From the NCBI RefSeq assembly GCF_031157255.1, contig NZ_JAVIFX010000046.1:1-45278 (forward strand): a stretch of 45,278 nucleotides of DNA, in the 5' to 3' direction. The notes under the pieces are model-generated. The model saw only the letters and a program-made list of their open reading frames with translations. It ran no database searches and was not told the origin of the DNA. The stretch's first letter is position 1. Each line of letters starts with the position of its first letter. Position numbers and translations under genes: made by a program. Of the stretch, positions 8,211 through 16,917 are shown piece after piece. The DNA comes from Bradyrhizobium sp. LHD-71. Its GTDB lineage: Bacteria; Pseudomonadota; Alphaproteobacteria; Rhizobiales; Xanthobacteraceae.

Positions 8211-9803
8211 TTATGGCCGCATGGTGAATGCGGACGGCCCGGTCTGGCGCAAGGGCGCCGCGAGATTGGCGAACTCGCAGATCAACGGTCGCGTATCGCG
8301 CGGGTCGATGATCTCCTCCACCAAAAACGCTTCGGCGGTCCGGAACGGTGAGCGAAGGCGTTCGAGTCGCGCCTCGATTTCGGCGAGCTTGGCGACCGGA
8401 TCGTCCGAGGTGTCGATCTCCGCACGGTAGGCTGCTTCGACGCCGCCCTCGAGCGGCAGCGAGCCCCAGTTGCCGGACGGCCAGGAGTAACGGAACGACG
8501 GATGCGTATGCGGCAGATGCGCGCCGCCGCCGACACCGAAGACATTGCGCACAATGATCGAGCACCACGGCACCGTGCTTTGGTGGATCGCGCTCACCGC
8601 CTGCACGGCAAACCGCATCGTGCCGGTGGACTCCGCATTCAGCCCGACCGCGAAACCGAAACAGTCGACGAGATGCACGACCGGCAGATGAAACGTCTGG
8701 CAGGTATCGATGAATTTGGTGATCTTGCGGGATGCCGCGGCATTCCAGGCGCCGCCGTCATGCAGCGGATCGCCGGCGAGGATGCCGACGGGCCAGCCGT
8801 CGAGCCGCGCAAAGCCGGTGATGATGGCGCGGCCGAAACCACGCGCGATCTCGAAGAACGAGCCTTGGTCGACCACCGTCTCGATGATGCGGCGCATCTG
8901 ATAGGCCTTCTTGCGATCCCGCGGCACCGCGGTCATCAGGCTCTCGTCCCGCCGGTTCGGATCGTCCCAGCTTTCGGCGCGCGGCGGCAGCTCCCAGATC
9001 GACGACGGCAGATAGGACAGAAATTTGCGCGCCCGCGCGAACGCCTCTTCCTCGCTGTCGACCGCATCATCGACAGTGCCTGCGGCGATCTGCACCCTGT
9101 GGCCACCGAGCTCCTGCTTGGTGCGCTTCTCACCGAGCCGGTCGACCACCGGTGGGCCGGCGACGAACACCGCGGACTTTTCCTTCACCATCAACGAGTA
9201 ATGGCTGGCCGAGAGCCGCGCGGCGCCAAGGCCGGCCACCGAACCGAGACCCAGCGCAACAACAGGCACGAGACCCATGTTGATGGCGCACAGATGCAGG
9301 CCGGATGAGACGGCGATGCCGCCCGGCAGGTTGGCATATCCCTTGGTCTCGATCGTCTTGACCGAGCCGCCGCCGCCGGAGCCCTCGATGATGCGGATGA
9401 TGGGCATGCGAAATTCCGCTGCCATCCGTTCCGGCATTTGATACTTCTCGCGGATCGAGGCGTCGGCCGAGCCGCCGCGCACGGTGAAATCGTCGCCGAA
9501 GATCATCACCGGACGGCTGTCGATCCGGCCGCGGCCGAATACGCCGTTGCCGGGGACGAAGTCGATCATGTTGCCGTCTTTGTCGTACTTCGCCTTGCCG
9601 GCGATGCTGCCGAGCTCATGGAACGACGTGGGGTCGAGAATCCGGTCGATGCGCTCACGCACCGTGAGCCGACCTCCGGCATGCTGGCGATCGACGCGCT
9701 CCTTACCGCCCATCTGCCGGGCGATACGCTTGCGTTCCGCAAGTTCGTCCAGTTCCTTCTGCCAGCCGACGTCTTCGACCGGCGGCGTCACGGGGCGATT
9801 CAT
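8211..9803 (-). CDS. Acyl-CoA carboxylase carboxyltransferase (beta) subunit
   Basis: 530-aa carboxyltransferase with both crotonase-type halves, the usual length for propionyl-, methylcrotonyl- or geranyl-CoA carboxylase beta chains. Visible are AGGRLTVRERIDRILD near residue 43, GDDFTVRGGS, the glycine-rich acyl-CoA site EGSGGGGS, and the C-terminal biotin-side segments AGDPLHDGGAW and RNVFGVGGGAHLPH. The start has a GGGAGATGAG ribosome-binding region. It would transfer carboxyl from carboxybiotin to an acyl-CoA. It is co-directional with the biotin carrier gene just downstream. Substrate is unclear, and an acyl-CoA beyond propionyl-CoA is plausible given the surrounding beta-oxidation genes. 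Confidence 0.92.
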   Translation of the reverse strand: MNRPVTPPVEDVGWQKELDELAERKRIARQMGGKERVDRQHAGGRLTVRERIDRILDPTSFHELGSIAGKAKYDKDGNMIDFVPGNGVFGRGRIDSRPVMIFGDDFTVRGGSADASIREKYQMPERMAAEFRMPIIRIIEGSGGGGSVKTIETKGYANLPGGIAVSSGLHLCAINMGLVPVVALGLGSVAGLGAARLSASHYSLMVKEKSAVFVAGPPVVDRLGEKRTKQELGGHRVQIAAGTVDDAVDSEEEAFARARKFLSYLPSSIWELPPRAESWDDPNRRDESLMTAVPRDRKKAYQMRRIIETVVDQGSFFEIARGFGRAIITGFARLDGWPVGILAGDPLHDGGAWNAAASRKITKFIDTCQTFHLPVVHLVDCFGFAVGLNAESTGTMRFAVQAVSAIHQSTVPWCSIIVRNVFGVGGGAHLPHTHPSFRYSWPSGNWGSLPLEGGVEAAYRAEIDTSDDPVAKLAEIEARLERLRSPFRTAEAFLVEEIIDPRDTRPLICEFANLAAPLRQTGPSAFTMRP

Positions 9804-10075
9804 CGTCTCATCTCCCTCATGGCCCGACGCTCTCGCATCGGTTCATGGTGTCGTTGGTCTGTTCGCGCATCGAGCAGCCGAATGCGCGCCGTTGATTGCT
9901 GCGCAGTTTCACAACTTTGGCTGAGAAGTCCATGCACCATCGGCGCTTTTGCGCTCCGCCCAGTGCATATGGTGTATTCCGAAGCGGCAGGTATCGCAGC
10001 GGTGACAGCATCCTTGCCTTCCGCTAGCGATAGGAGCAACAACACCCTAAACGCGCATCGAGGGAGACCATTGTC

Positions 10076-11224
10076 ATGGCCGGGCCGCTCACAGGCATCA
10101 AGGTGATCGAGATTGGGCAGGCGTTCGCGGGCCCACTTGCCGGCGCGATCATGGCCGACATGGGCGCCGACGTGATCAAGGTCGAGAAGCCTGATGGCGG
10201 CGACGATGCCCGGATGTGGGGACCTCCGTTCGTCGACGAATCCTCGATGATGTTTCATGCAAACAACCGCAACAAGCGTTCGGTCACGGTCGATATCAAG
10301 AGCGCGGCGGACGTCGAGAAGCTGAAACGGCTCGCGCGTGACGCGGACATCCTCATCCAGAACCTGCGCCCAGGCATCGTCGAGGAGATGGGCATCGGGC
10401 CGGCCGCCATGCAGGCGGTCAACCCACGGCTGATCTACTGCTCGATCGGCGCGTTCGGCAACAAAGGGCCGATGCGCGACGCTCCGGGGTTCGACCCGCT
10501 TGCCCAGGCCTATGGGGCGGTGATGACGCTGACCGGTCGGCCTGAGGATCCGCCGACATTCTGTGCGCCGGCAATCAACGATGCCGCTACCGGTATGTGG
10601 TCGGTGATCGGCATCCTGGCGGCGCTGCAGGAGCGCAATCGCACCGGTAAGGGTTGCGTGATCGACACGTCGTTGTTTGAGTCGGCGGTGAGCTGGGTCG
10701 CCGGCTCGCTGAACAACTATCACCTCAGCGGCAATGCGCCGAAGCGTTTCGGCGGAGCAAGTGCAACGCTGGTGCCCTACCAGACCTTTGACACCGCCGA
10801 TCATCCGATCTGCATCGCCGCAGGCAACAATCGCCTGTTCGACAAGTGCGCGAAGGTCATGGGCCATCCGGAATGGTCCGACGACCCGCGTTTCAAGACG
10901 GGGCCGGACCGTAACGCGCATCGCGCAGAGCTCATCGCGCTGATCGAACCGGTGCTGCGGCAGAGGCCGCGGGACTACTGGCTCGCCGAGTTCACCAAGG
11001 TCGGTGTGCCGAACAGTCCCGTCAACAGCATTCCGGACCTGTCGCAGTCGGAGCAGCTCAAGGCCATGGACATCCTGCGCACGCTGCCCGGCTGCAACGC
11101 GCAAGTCGTCGGCCTGCCGATCCAGTTCAACGGCGAGCGGCCGCATCCCTATCGGGATTCGCCGAAGGTGGGCGAGCACAACGACGAAGTGTTCGGCGCA
11201 CTGAAGGCCGCCGCCGCGGAGTAA
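10076..11224 (+). CDS. CaiB/BaiF family III CoA-transferase
   Basis: 382-aa family III CoA-transferase, normal length, start preceded by GAGGGAGA. The N-terminal pattern GIKVIEIGQAFAGPLAGAIMADMGADVIKVE and the block NNRNKRSVTVDIK are typical. Asp169 in INDAATGMW falls exactly where formyl-CoA transferase carries its catalytic aspartate, which forms the acyl-anhydride intermediate. It would move CoA between two carboxylates in the cytoplasm, activating an acid without ATP. It is divergent from the carboxylase genes across a 272-nt gap and is followed 83 nt later by a hydroxyacid oxidase, so both may be co-transcribed. Donor and acceptor cannot be told from sequence. Confidence 0.93.
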   Translation: MAGPLTGIKVIEIGQAFAGPLAGAIMADMGADVIKVEKPDGGDDARMWGPPFVDESSMMFHANNRNKRSVTVDIKSAADVEKLKRLARDADILIQNLRPGIVEEMGIGPAAMQAVNPRLIYCSIGAFGNKGPMRDAPGFDPLAQAYGAVMTLTGRPEDPPTFCAPAINDAATGMWSVIGILAALQERNRTGKGCVIDTSLFESAVSWVAGSLNNYHLSGNAPKRFGGASATLVPYQTFDTADHPICIAAGNNRLFDKCAKVMGHPEWSDDPRFKTGPDRNAHRAELIALIEPVLRQRPRDYWLAEFTKVGVPNSPVNSIPDLSQSEQLKAMDILRTLPGCNAQVVGLPIQFNGERPHPYRDSPKVGEHNDEVFGALKAAAAE

Positions 11225-11241
11225 ACAGGCGGTCCGGCTCA

Positions 11242-11253
11242 CGGCACGTGCCG
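11242..11253. promoter_or_regulatory. Perfect 12-bp palindrome, possible operator
   Basis: CGGCACGTGCCG at 11242-11253 is a perfect dyad between the CoA-transferase and the hydroxyacid oxidase. A half-copy, CGGCACGT, follows near 11266-11273, and TTGACA lies between them at 11258. This looks like a possible operator overlapping a -35-like hexamer, but no good -10 follows, so a promoter is not claimed. Confidence 0.3.
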
Positions 11254-11307
11254 CGTGTTGACACACGGCACGTTGCGGCCATCATGGGGCAAAAAGGGGA
11301 AACGCGC

Positions 11308-12495
11308 ATGGCGAGCCTGGACGATTGCTACAACATCTTCGATCTGCGTGCGGCGGCGAAAAAGCGGCTGCCGCGCGGCGTGTTCGAATTCTTCGATCGC
11401 GGTACCGAGGATGAGGTCGCGCTGGTCAACAACCGGGCGGCGTTCGAGAAGCTCAAGCTCAAGCACCGCGCCCTGATCGACATGACCCATCGCACGATGG
11501 AGACGACGCTGTTCGGCAAGCCGGTCAGCATGCCGATGGCGATCGCGCCGACCGGCGTGGCGGGCATGTGCTGGTATCACGGCGAACTCGAACTGGCGAA
11601 GGCGGCGGCGGCGGCGAAGATCCCGTTCACGCTCGCCACCGGTGCGATGACGCCAATGGAGGAGATCGCCGAAAAGGCCGCCGGGCGGCTGTGGATGCAG
11701 CTCTATGTCTGGGAAAAGCGTGAGCTGTCCTACGAGCTGATCAATCGCGCAAAGAACTGCGGCTTCGAAGCGTTGATCGTGACCGTCGATACGGCCGTGT
11801 CGCCGAACCGCGAATACAACGCCAAGAACGGCTTTCATCAGCCCTTCCGGATGACGACCAAGGCGACGCTGGACATGCTAAGCCGGCCGCGCTGGATGGC
11901 GACCGTGCTGGCGCGCTACGCCATGAACGGCGGGCTGCCGAAGTACGAGAACTATCCAAAACACCTGCAGCACTCGATCCGCACCGACCCGAACGTGAAT
12001 GCGGTGATGCGGCGCGACAGCCTGTCGTGGGAGGACATTAAGATCTTCCGCAAGATGTGGCCCGGCATCCTGATGGTGAAGGGCATCAACCGGCCGGACG
12101 ATGCGGTGAAGGCCGCCGAGCTTGGCTGCGAAGGTATCGTCGTCTCCAATCATGGCGGGCGAAATATGGACAGCGCCGTCGCCTCGATCGACGCATTGCC
12201 GGAGATCGCGGAGGCGGTCGGCGAGAAGGCGACTGTGCTGCTCGACAGCGGGGTCCGTCGTGGCTCGGATATCGCCAAGGCGCTGGCGCTCGGTGCCAAG
12301 GCCGTGCTGACCGGCCGTGCGACGCTCTACGGCACCTCGGTGGCGGGCCAGGCAGGAGCCATGAAGGCGATCGACGTGATCAAGAAAGAGCTCGACAACA
12401 CCATGGTCTACTGTGGCTGCAAGACCGTCGACGAGATCACGCCGGACATCCTGTTCGGACCGCGCGTGAATTCGGCTGCGGGGTTTGTGGGGTAG
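11308..12495 (+). CDS. FMN-dependent alpha-hydroxy acid oxidase/dehydrogenase
   Basis: 395-aa member of the lactate/glycolate/mandelate oxidase family. ATG 11308 is chosen for the purine-rich site AAAAAGGGGA 7 nt upstream and the N-terminus MASLDDCYNIFDLR. Key parts are the FMN region APTGVAGMCWYHGE, QLYVWEKRE, the lysine in MVKGI, the catalytic His282 and substrate Arg285 in SNHGGRNMD, and the phosphate-binding segment LDSGVRRGSDIAKALALGA. The reaction oxidises an L-2-hydroxy acid to a 2-oxo acid. The electron acceptor (oxygen, quinone or cytochrome) is not determinable. It lies immediately downstream of the CoA-transferase and converges on the phosphoesterase gene. Confidence 0.93.
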   Translation: MASLDDCYNIFDLRAAAKKRLPRGVFEFFDRGTEDEVALVNNRAAFEKLKLKHRALIDMTHRTMETTLFGKPVSMPMAIAPTGVAGMCWYHGELELAKAAAAAKIPFTLATGAMTPMEEIAEKAAGRLWMQLYVWEKRELSYELINRAKNCGFEALIVTVDTAVSPNREYNAKNGFHQPFRMTTKATLDMLSRPRWMATVLARYAMNGGLPKYENYPKHLQHSIRTDPNVNAVMRRDSLSWEDIKIFRKMWPGILMVKGINRPDDAVKAAELGCEGIVVSNHGGRNMDSAVASIDALPEIAEAVGEKATVLLDSGVRRGSDIAKALALGAKAVLTGRATLYGTSVAGQAGAMKAIDVIKKELDNTMVYCGCKTVDEITPDILFGPRVNSAAGFVG

Positions 12496-12499
12496 GCGA

Positions 12500-12627
12500 A
12501 GGACTGTAGCAATAGGCAAGCAAAGCGACGCCGTTCTTCGAACGGCTATGGCGAGCGAAGCGACCCCGGGGCTGACTCACCAGCAAGCATCCCCGCATAT
12601 CGCTTCGCTCATGCGGGCTACAGTCCT
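12500..12627. repeat. Nested palindromic repeat sharing a 30-nt module with 35960-35989
   Basis: Between convergent genes, AGGACTGTAGC (12500-12510) pairs with GCTACAGTCCT (12617-12627), enclosing two smaller hairpins. These are GCCGTTC/GAACGGC (12530-12546, 3-nt loop) and CCCGCAT/ATGCGGG (12592-12617). The 30 nt at 12523-12552 are identical to 35960-35989 inside another repeat. This is a composite REP-like element and possibly a bidirectional terminator. Confidence 0.75.
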
Positions 12628-12647
12628 CCGGACTTGCCACGCTGTAG

Positions 12648-13457
12648 CTACGCCCGCTTCGCCGCGTAGGTCGGTTTCGCGATGTTGAAGTCGCCGACCA
12701 GTGCGACTTGCGACGTGAAGCCGTGCGGCTCGCTCCAGTCGTGCAGGTACATTCCCGGCGGTTCGTCGATCAGCGAAATCGACGCGTCCTCGCGACGGTC
12801 CATCAGGAACTGATAAGCGGTGCTCGGCGCGGCGATGGCGACGGCGTTGCCGATTCGCGCTTGCAACGTGCAGTGCACATGACCTGCGACGATCAAGGAG
12901 ACGTTCGGATAACGCGCCACCAGCGCAGCGAACTTGTCCGCGTTGCGGAACGGTCGCGCGTCGCTGAACGGGCGTCCGATCCGAAAGGCGGGATGATGCA
13001 TTGCGATCATGGTCGGACGCGAGCCGCCGGCGGCGAGCTGACCTTCGAGCCACGCGAGCCGTTGCTCACACAGCGTGCCCGGCACTTCGCCGGGGATCGT
13101 CGTGTCCAGGCAAACGATGCGGGTCCGGAAGTCCTCGATCACATAGTGCAGAAACGAGGTCTTCGGCATCCACGGCGTGTCCGCGTAAGCCGCGCGCATC
13201 GGCTCGATCTCATCGTGATTGCCGGGAATGATGCAGTAGGGAAGGCCGGTGGATTCGAGCATCGCGCGAACGTCGCGATTGACGCTGACGTCGCCATGGT
13301 GCGTCGCGTCGCCGGTATGGAGGATGAAGTGGGGCCGCGGGACCATCGTCGTGATCTGCTGCAGCGCGCGTGCAAGCAGCGCGCGCGCATCATAGCGATC
13401 ATGAGCGATCACGCCGGGCGCCTCGACGTGGCTATCGGTGATCTGCGCGATCAGCAT
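12648..13457 (-). CDS. Calcineurin-like metallophosphoesterase (CpdA-like)
   Basis: 269-aa phosphodiesterase with the complete class III metal-binding series: TDSH near the N-terminus, HTGDATHHGD, GNHD, HHPAF and GHVH. This order and spacing match CpdA-type 3',5'-cyclic-nucleotide phosphodiesterases, which use a di-iron or Fe/Mn centre. I start at ATG 13457 (MLIAQITDSH), with GTGGGG upstream; a GTG at 13469 would add four residues. No signal peptide is seen, so the protein is cytoplasmic. Substrate could be cAMP or another phosphodiester. It has no operon partner: the gene upstream is 28 nt away but of unrelated type, and a repeat lies downstream. Confidence 0.88.
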   Translation of the reverse strand: MLIAQITDSHVEAPGVIAHDRYDARALLARALQQITTMVPRPHFILHTGDATHHGDVSVNRDVRAMLESTGLPYCIIPGNHDEIEPMRAAYADTPWMPKTSFLHYVIEDFRTRIVCLDTTIPGEVPGTLCEQRLAWLEGQLAAGGSRPTMIAMHHPAFRIGRPFSDARPFRNADKFAALVARYPNVSLIVAGHVHCTLQARIGNAVAIAAPSTAYQFLMDRREDASISLIDEPPGMYLHDWSEPHGFTSQVALVGDFNIAKPTYAAKRA

Positions 13458-13485
13458 GAAGTGCCCCACTACTTCGCTTGGACCG

Positions 13486-13767
13486 TCAGACCTTGTTGCC
13501 CGGATCGGGGATCACGCCGCGCACGACCAGCCTGTTCCAGATGAACAGCACCACAAGCGCACCGAGCGTCGCGGTGATGAAGCCGGCCCCCTGCTGCGGG
13601 CTGTACCAGCCGATGGCTTGACCGATGAAGGTCGCCAGGAATGCACCGGCGATGCCGAGCACAACAGTGAGGATGAAGCCGCCCGGGTTATTGGGACCGG
13701 GCGAAATCAATCGTGCGATCATTCCGGCGACAAAGCCGACGATGATGATCCACAGAATTCCGCCCAT
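13486..13767 (-). CDS. GlsB/YeaQ/YmgE-family small membrane protein
   Basis: 93-aa protein with three hydrophobic segments: WIIIVGFVAGMIARLI, LTVVLGIAGAFLATFIG and ATLGALVVLFIWNRL. The pattern GFVAGMIARL...PGGFILTVVLGIAGA is characteristic of the transglycosylase-associated (GlsB/YeaQ/YmgE) family of inner-membrane stress proteins, whose biochemical role is unknown. It has a strong AAGGAG ribosome-binding site. It lies between the phosphoesterase (28 nt downstream) and the YidB-like gene (36 nt upstream), all on the minus strand, so a loose operon is possible. Confidence 0.9.
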   Translation of the reverse strand: MGGILWIIIVGFVAGMIARLISPGPNNPGGFILTVVLGIAGAFLATFIGQAIGWYSPQQGAGFITATLGALVVLFIWNRLVVRGVIPDPGNKV

Positions 13768-13803
13768 GTCCCCACTCCTTCTGCGTTGGCGAAGTTTGCG
13801 CCG

Positions 13804-14541
13804 TCAAAGCAGACGGCGCAACTCGTCGGCGGATGGCATGCGTCCGTCCGGCGTCAGCTGGTCGATCACGCCGGGCAAATGCTGGCTCAGGGCCTGCATC
13901 AACTCCTGCCGTGACATGCCGCTCTGGTCCATCATGGTCTGAATCTCGTCGGCGCCGAGCGCTCCGGCGAGATCATTCGGCGCGATCTGTTTGTTCGGGC
14001 CCTTGCTCACCCACGAGTTAGCCGCCTCGGTGTGTCCGCCCTGCTGCAGCTGCTTGAGCAGGTCGTCGAGGCCGCCGCCAAAGATGGTGCCTGCCGCGCC
14101 ACCGGCGAGGAGGCCGCCGAGACCGCCTTTCAGCAGGTCGCCGAGGTTGCCGGGCGCACCGCTCGTGGCGCTGCCGCCGGGAGCTCCGCCACTGGCGCTT
14201 CTGCTGCTGGCGTTACCCGGGCTGCCGCCACCCAGTATGCTGCCGAGAATGTCGCCGAGGCTTCCACCGCCGCCCGGAAGCGATGGTTGCTCCGATGCCT
14301 GCTCGAGCGATGCCTGATCCAGTTTTGCGTTGCCGCCTGTCGGCGCACCGCCGGGTCCGGCCGGTGCAGTTTGCGGCTGCCCGCCGGTCACGTGCTTCAC
14401 CGCCTTGTAGGCGAGGAGGGCGAGGACAGCCATCATGATCGGTGACATGCCGCCCTTCTCGGCGTCGGCGGAAGGTGCGCTCGGCGCGCTCGGTCCGCGC
14501 GGCCCGTTTTGCATGCCGTTGAGAATGTCGAGCAAGCCCAT
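13804..14541 (-). CDS. YidB family (DUF937) protein
   Basis: 245-aa protein starting MGLLDILNGMQNG at ATG 14541, behind ACGGGAGA; an earlier in-frame ATG has no such site. One hydrophobic stretch, MSPIMMAVLALLAYKAV (about 32-48), may be a membrane anchor. A long Gly/Ser/Ala/Pro low-complexity linker with LGDILGSILGGG and LGDLLKGGLGGLL follows. The C-terminal domain (about 180-245) carries ALGADEIQTMMDQSGMSRQE and LPGVIDQLTPDGRMPS, the YidB/DUF937 signature. Function is unknown. The linker repeats make it longer than the roughly 130-aa E. coli YidB. Confidence 0.87.
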   Translation of the reverse strand: MGLLDILNGMQNGPRGPSAPSAPSADAEKGGMSPIMMAVLALLAYKAVKHVTGGQPQTAPAGPGGAPTGGNAKLDQASLEQASEQPSLPGGGGSLGDILGSILGGGSPGNASSRSASGGAPGGSATSGAPGNLGDLLKGGLGGLLAGGAAGTIFGGGLDDLLKQLQQGGHTEAANSWVSKGPNKQIAPNDLAGALGADEIQTMMDQSGMSRQELMQALSQHLPGVIDQLTPDGRMPSADELRRLL

Positions 14542-14575
14542 GGTCAGTCTCCCGTCATTCATCATTCATCATCGT

Positions 14576-14651
14576 CTAGTGCGGTGTTTCTGACGTTCCG
14601 ATCACCCTTGCCGCAAGCTCATTCATCGGAACGTCAGAAACAGGACACTAG
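14576..14651. repeat. CTAG-bounded palindrome, copy B
   Basis: One hairpin bounded by CTAGTGCGGTGTTTCTGACG (14576-14595) and a right arm ending GACACTAG (14651), which read as near-perfect inverted repeats of about 27 nt. After it, TTAGTGCCGTCGTATGAC (from 14664) resembles the start of the second hairpin in copies A and C, so copy B may be a truncated two-hairpin element. It lies between two minus-strand genes. Confidence 0.7.
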
Positions 14652-14720
14652 CCCGACGACAAATTAGTGCCGTCGTATGACGGTTACAAGGCGAGGGTAA
14701 TTCCCGAGCAATTATCAGGG

Positions 14721-15689
14721 TTAGTCCGCACGGATGTTGGCCTCCTTGGCGACCTTGTCCCAGCGCTTGATCTCGGTTTCGATCAGGCCGCGGAAGGCTT
14801 GCGGCGACATAGCAACCGCTTCAGCGCCTTCGCCTTCCAGGAAGCGCTTCATTTCGTCGCTGCCGAGCGCCTTGTTGATTTCCGCGTTCAGCTTGGCGAT
14901 GACATCGGCCGGCGTGCCGGCAGGAGTGACGATGCCCCACCAGGAAGAGGCCTCGTACCCTTTCAGGCCGATCTCATCCAGTGTCGGCACATCTGGCAGG
15001 CTTGGTGACCTTTTCAGTCCTGTCACCGCCAGCGGCCGCGCTTGTCCCGTTTTGGCAATCGGCAGGATCTGCGGCATCGATGAGATGTACAGGTCCACGT
15101 GCCCGCCGACGAGGTCGTTGACCGCGAGCGAGCCGCCCTTGTACGGCACGTGCACGATCTTTACGCCGGCCGCCGTAGCGAACAGCTCGGCAGCGATCTG
15201 GTTGATGCTGCCCGGGCCGGCAGACGCGTAGTTGATCGATCCCGGCTTGTTTTTTGCGAGCGCGATCAGATCCTGCGCGGACTTGATCGGCAGCTTGTTG
15301 GCCGATGCCATCAACAGCGGTGAACTGGCGACGAACGCGACCGGCTCGAATGCCTTCAGCGTGTCGAACGGCATGCTCGCCTTCACCGCAGGGTTGATCG
15401 TATAGGTCGACGATACGAGCAGTAGCGTGTATCCATCCGGCGCCGAGCCCGCCACGAACGACGTGCCGATCACGCCGCCGGCACCGGCGCGATTGTCGAT
15501 GATGACCGTCTGTCCCCACGCCTCGCCGAGCTTCTTGCCAATGGCGCGCGCGACGATGTCGTTCGAGCCGCCTGCCGCAAACGGCACGACGAGGGTGATC
15601 TGCTTCGACGGATACTGAGCTTGCGCGCTGGTTGTGAAGCCCAAGAGCAGGCTCGCGGCGGCGGCCAGACCTGGCAGAAATTTTCTCAT
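14721..15689 (-). CDS. Bug/TctC family periplasmic substrate-binding protein
   Basis: 322-aa binding protein. The start at 15689 follows AAAGGAAA and yields a clear Sec signal peptide: MRKF, then the hydrophobic stretch LAAAASLLLGFTTS, then AQAQ; mature form from about residue 25. The open frame extends far upstream but that part is not protein-like. Family hallmarks are YPSKQITLVVPFAAGGSND, NRAGAGGVIGT, APDGYTLLLVSS and HVPYKGGSLAVNDLVGGHVD. These proteins bind carboxylates for TctAB-type transporters or serve as sensors. No tctA or tctB is nearby, making it an orphan Bug protein. It is divergent from the panE pseudogene. Confidence 0.93.
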   Translation of the reverse strand: MRKFLPGLAAAASLLLGFTTSAQAQYPSKQITLVVPFAAGGSNDIVARAIGKKLGEAWGQTVIIDNRAGAGGVIGTSFVAGSAPDGYTLLLVSSTYTINPAVKASMPFDTLKAFEPVAFVASSPLLMASANKLPIKSAQDLIALAKNKPGSINYASAGPGSINQIAAELFATAAGVKIVHVPYKGGSLAVNDLVGGHVDLYISSMPQILPIAKTGQARPLAVTGLKRSPSLPDVPTLDEIGLKGYEASSWWGIVTPAGTPADVIAKLNAEINKALGSDEMKRFLEGEGAEAVAMSPQAFRGLIETEIKRWDKVAKEANIRAD

Positions 15690-15791
15690 TGCGTTTCCTT
15701 TTGGTAGCCGCGAGCCCTTGTCTCGAGCTTCGTGCATTCTGCTATCATCGGTCTGATGGCCAGCTCGATCAAGCCTTAGGAGACCGCCGCA

Positions 15792-16797
15792 TTGAGTGAC
15801 GCGTCGAATGGCTCGATCGTCGTTGCAGGCGCGGGCAGCATTGGCTGCTTCGTCGGCGGAGCGCTGGCGGCTGCGGGGCGAAAGGTCACGTTGCTGGCGC
15901 GGCAGCGAATCATCGCCATTGTCGCAGAGCATGGCCTGCATCTGACGAGCCTTGAGGGACTCGACCGGCGCGTGCCGCCTGCAGCGGTCAGCGCGACAGA
16001 GGATCCTGCGAGCATGGCGCAGGCTGTCCTTATCCTTGTCGCAGTGAAGAGTCCGGATACCGCGGCGATCGCCGAGCTGATCGCAGCTCACGCGCCGTTG
16101 GATGCGACGATCATCAGCCTGCAAAACGGGATCGATAACGTGCCGCTGCTGCGCGAGCGGCTGCCTGGTCACAACGTGCTGGCAGGGATGGTTGCGTTCA
16201 ACGTCGTCGCCATGGACGATGGGCGCTTTCATCGCGCGACGTCGGGCAACATCGTGCTGGAGCGGGATGCTGCGGACACGGCAGCGAAGCTGATCGTGCC
16301 TGGCCTTGTCGTGACGACAAGCAGCAATATGCCGGGCGTGCAGTGGGGAGCTTCTCCTCAACTTGAACAACGCAATAAACGCATTATCCAACTTGCCGTT
16401 GCGTGACCAGCTTTCACGACGTGCCTGGCGGCAGCTCCTCGCCGCGCAAATCGCCGAGGCGCTTGCGGTGACGCGGGCGGCCGGCATTGAACCTACGACC
16501 TCGCCGCTGCCGGCGTCCTGGCTTCCGTTCGTCCTGCGCCTGCCGGATTCTCTCTTTCGAACTCTCGCGGCGCCAATGCTGAAGATCGATCCGCAAGCGC
16601 GCTCGTCCATGTGGGAGGATTTGCAACTTCGGCGGCGGACGGAGATCGATCACCTGCAGGGTGCGATCGTCCGGCTTGCGGCTCGGCACGGGCTGCAGGC
16701 TCCCATGTCCCAGCGCATCACGGCCCTGGTCAGGTCGGCCGAGGCGGCGAAGCGGGGCTCGCCGGAGTTACGGCCCAGCCAGATCGCATCAATATGA
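15792..16797 (+). pseudogene. panE: 2-dehydropantoate 2-reductase (PanE/ApbA), frameshifted
   Basis: A ketopantoate reductase-like gene starts at TTG 15792 behind AGGAG. The Rossmann motif VAGAGSIGCFVGG (about 11-23) is intact, and the frame stays good to about 16349. The reading frame then changes: the NNAINALSNLPL region continues in the frame entered at 16363 and runs to the stop at 16797. The break falls at CAGTGGGGAGCTTC, where homologues read QWGKLLLNLNNA; the lysine codon, which corresponds to the catalytic Lys of PanE, is lost. One extra or two missing bases would explain it. A joined protein would be about 335 aa, near family length. This may be a true pseudogene or a sequencing error. 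PanE-like enzymes also occur in catabolic clusters, so a pantothenate role is not certain. Confidence 0.75.
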
Positions 16798-16917
16798 TGA
16801 CTTGTGGTATTCTCGACGCGATCTACAGCCGTCGTACAGCCGTCACAAGGCAGGCATTTTAGGTCGTTCAGCCAAACGTGGGGCGAGGCGGGTCACGATG
16901 CCGCCAGCGAGGGTACC

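Noticed and set aside
9800-11266. 488-codon minus-strand frame over the CoA-transferase
   Set aside because: It is antisense to a gene with an intact catalytic Asp169 and shows no recognisable domain; it is a shadow of the codon usage.
15718-15750. TTGTCT...TATCAT as a promoter for panE
   Set aside because: The spacing is about 19 nt and other weak matches exist, so I could not support it as a real promoter.
15690-16610. Upstream extension of the TctC-type protein by about 300 codons
   Set aside because: The extension reads through the divergent region and antisense to panE; the signal peptide at 15689 with its ribosome-binding site is the real start.
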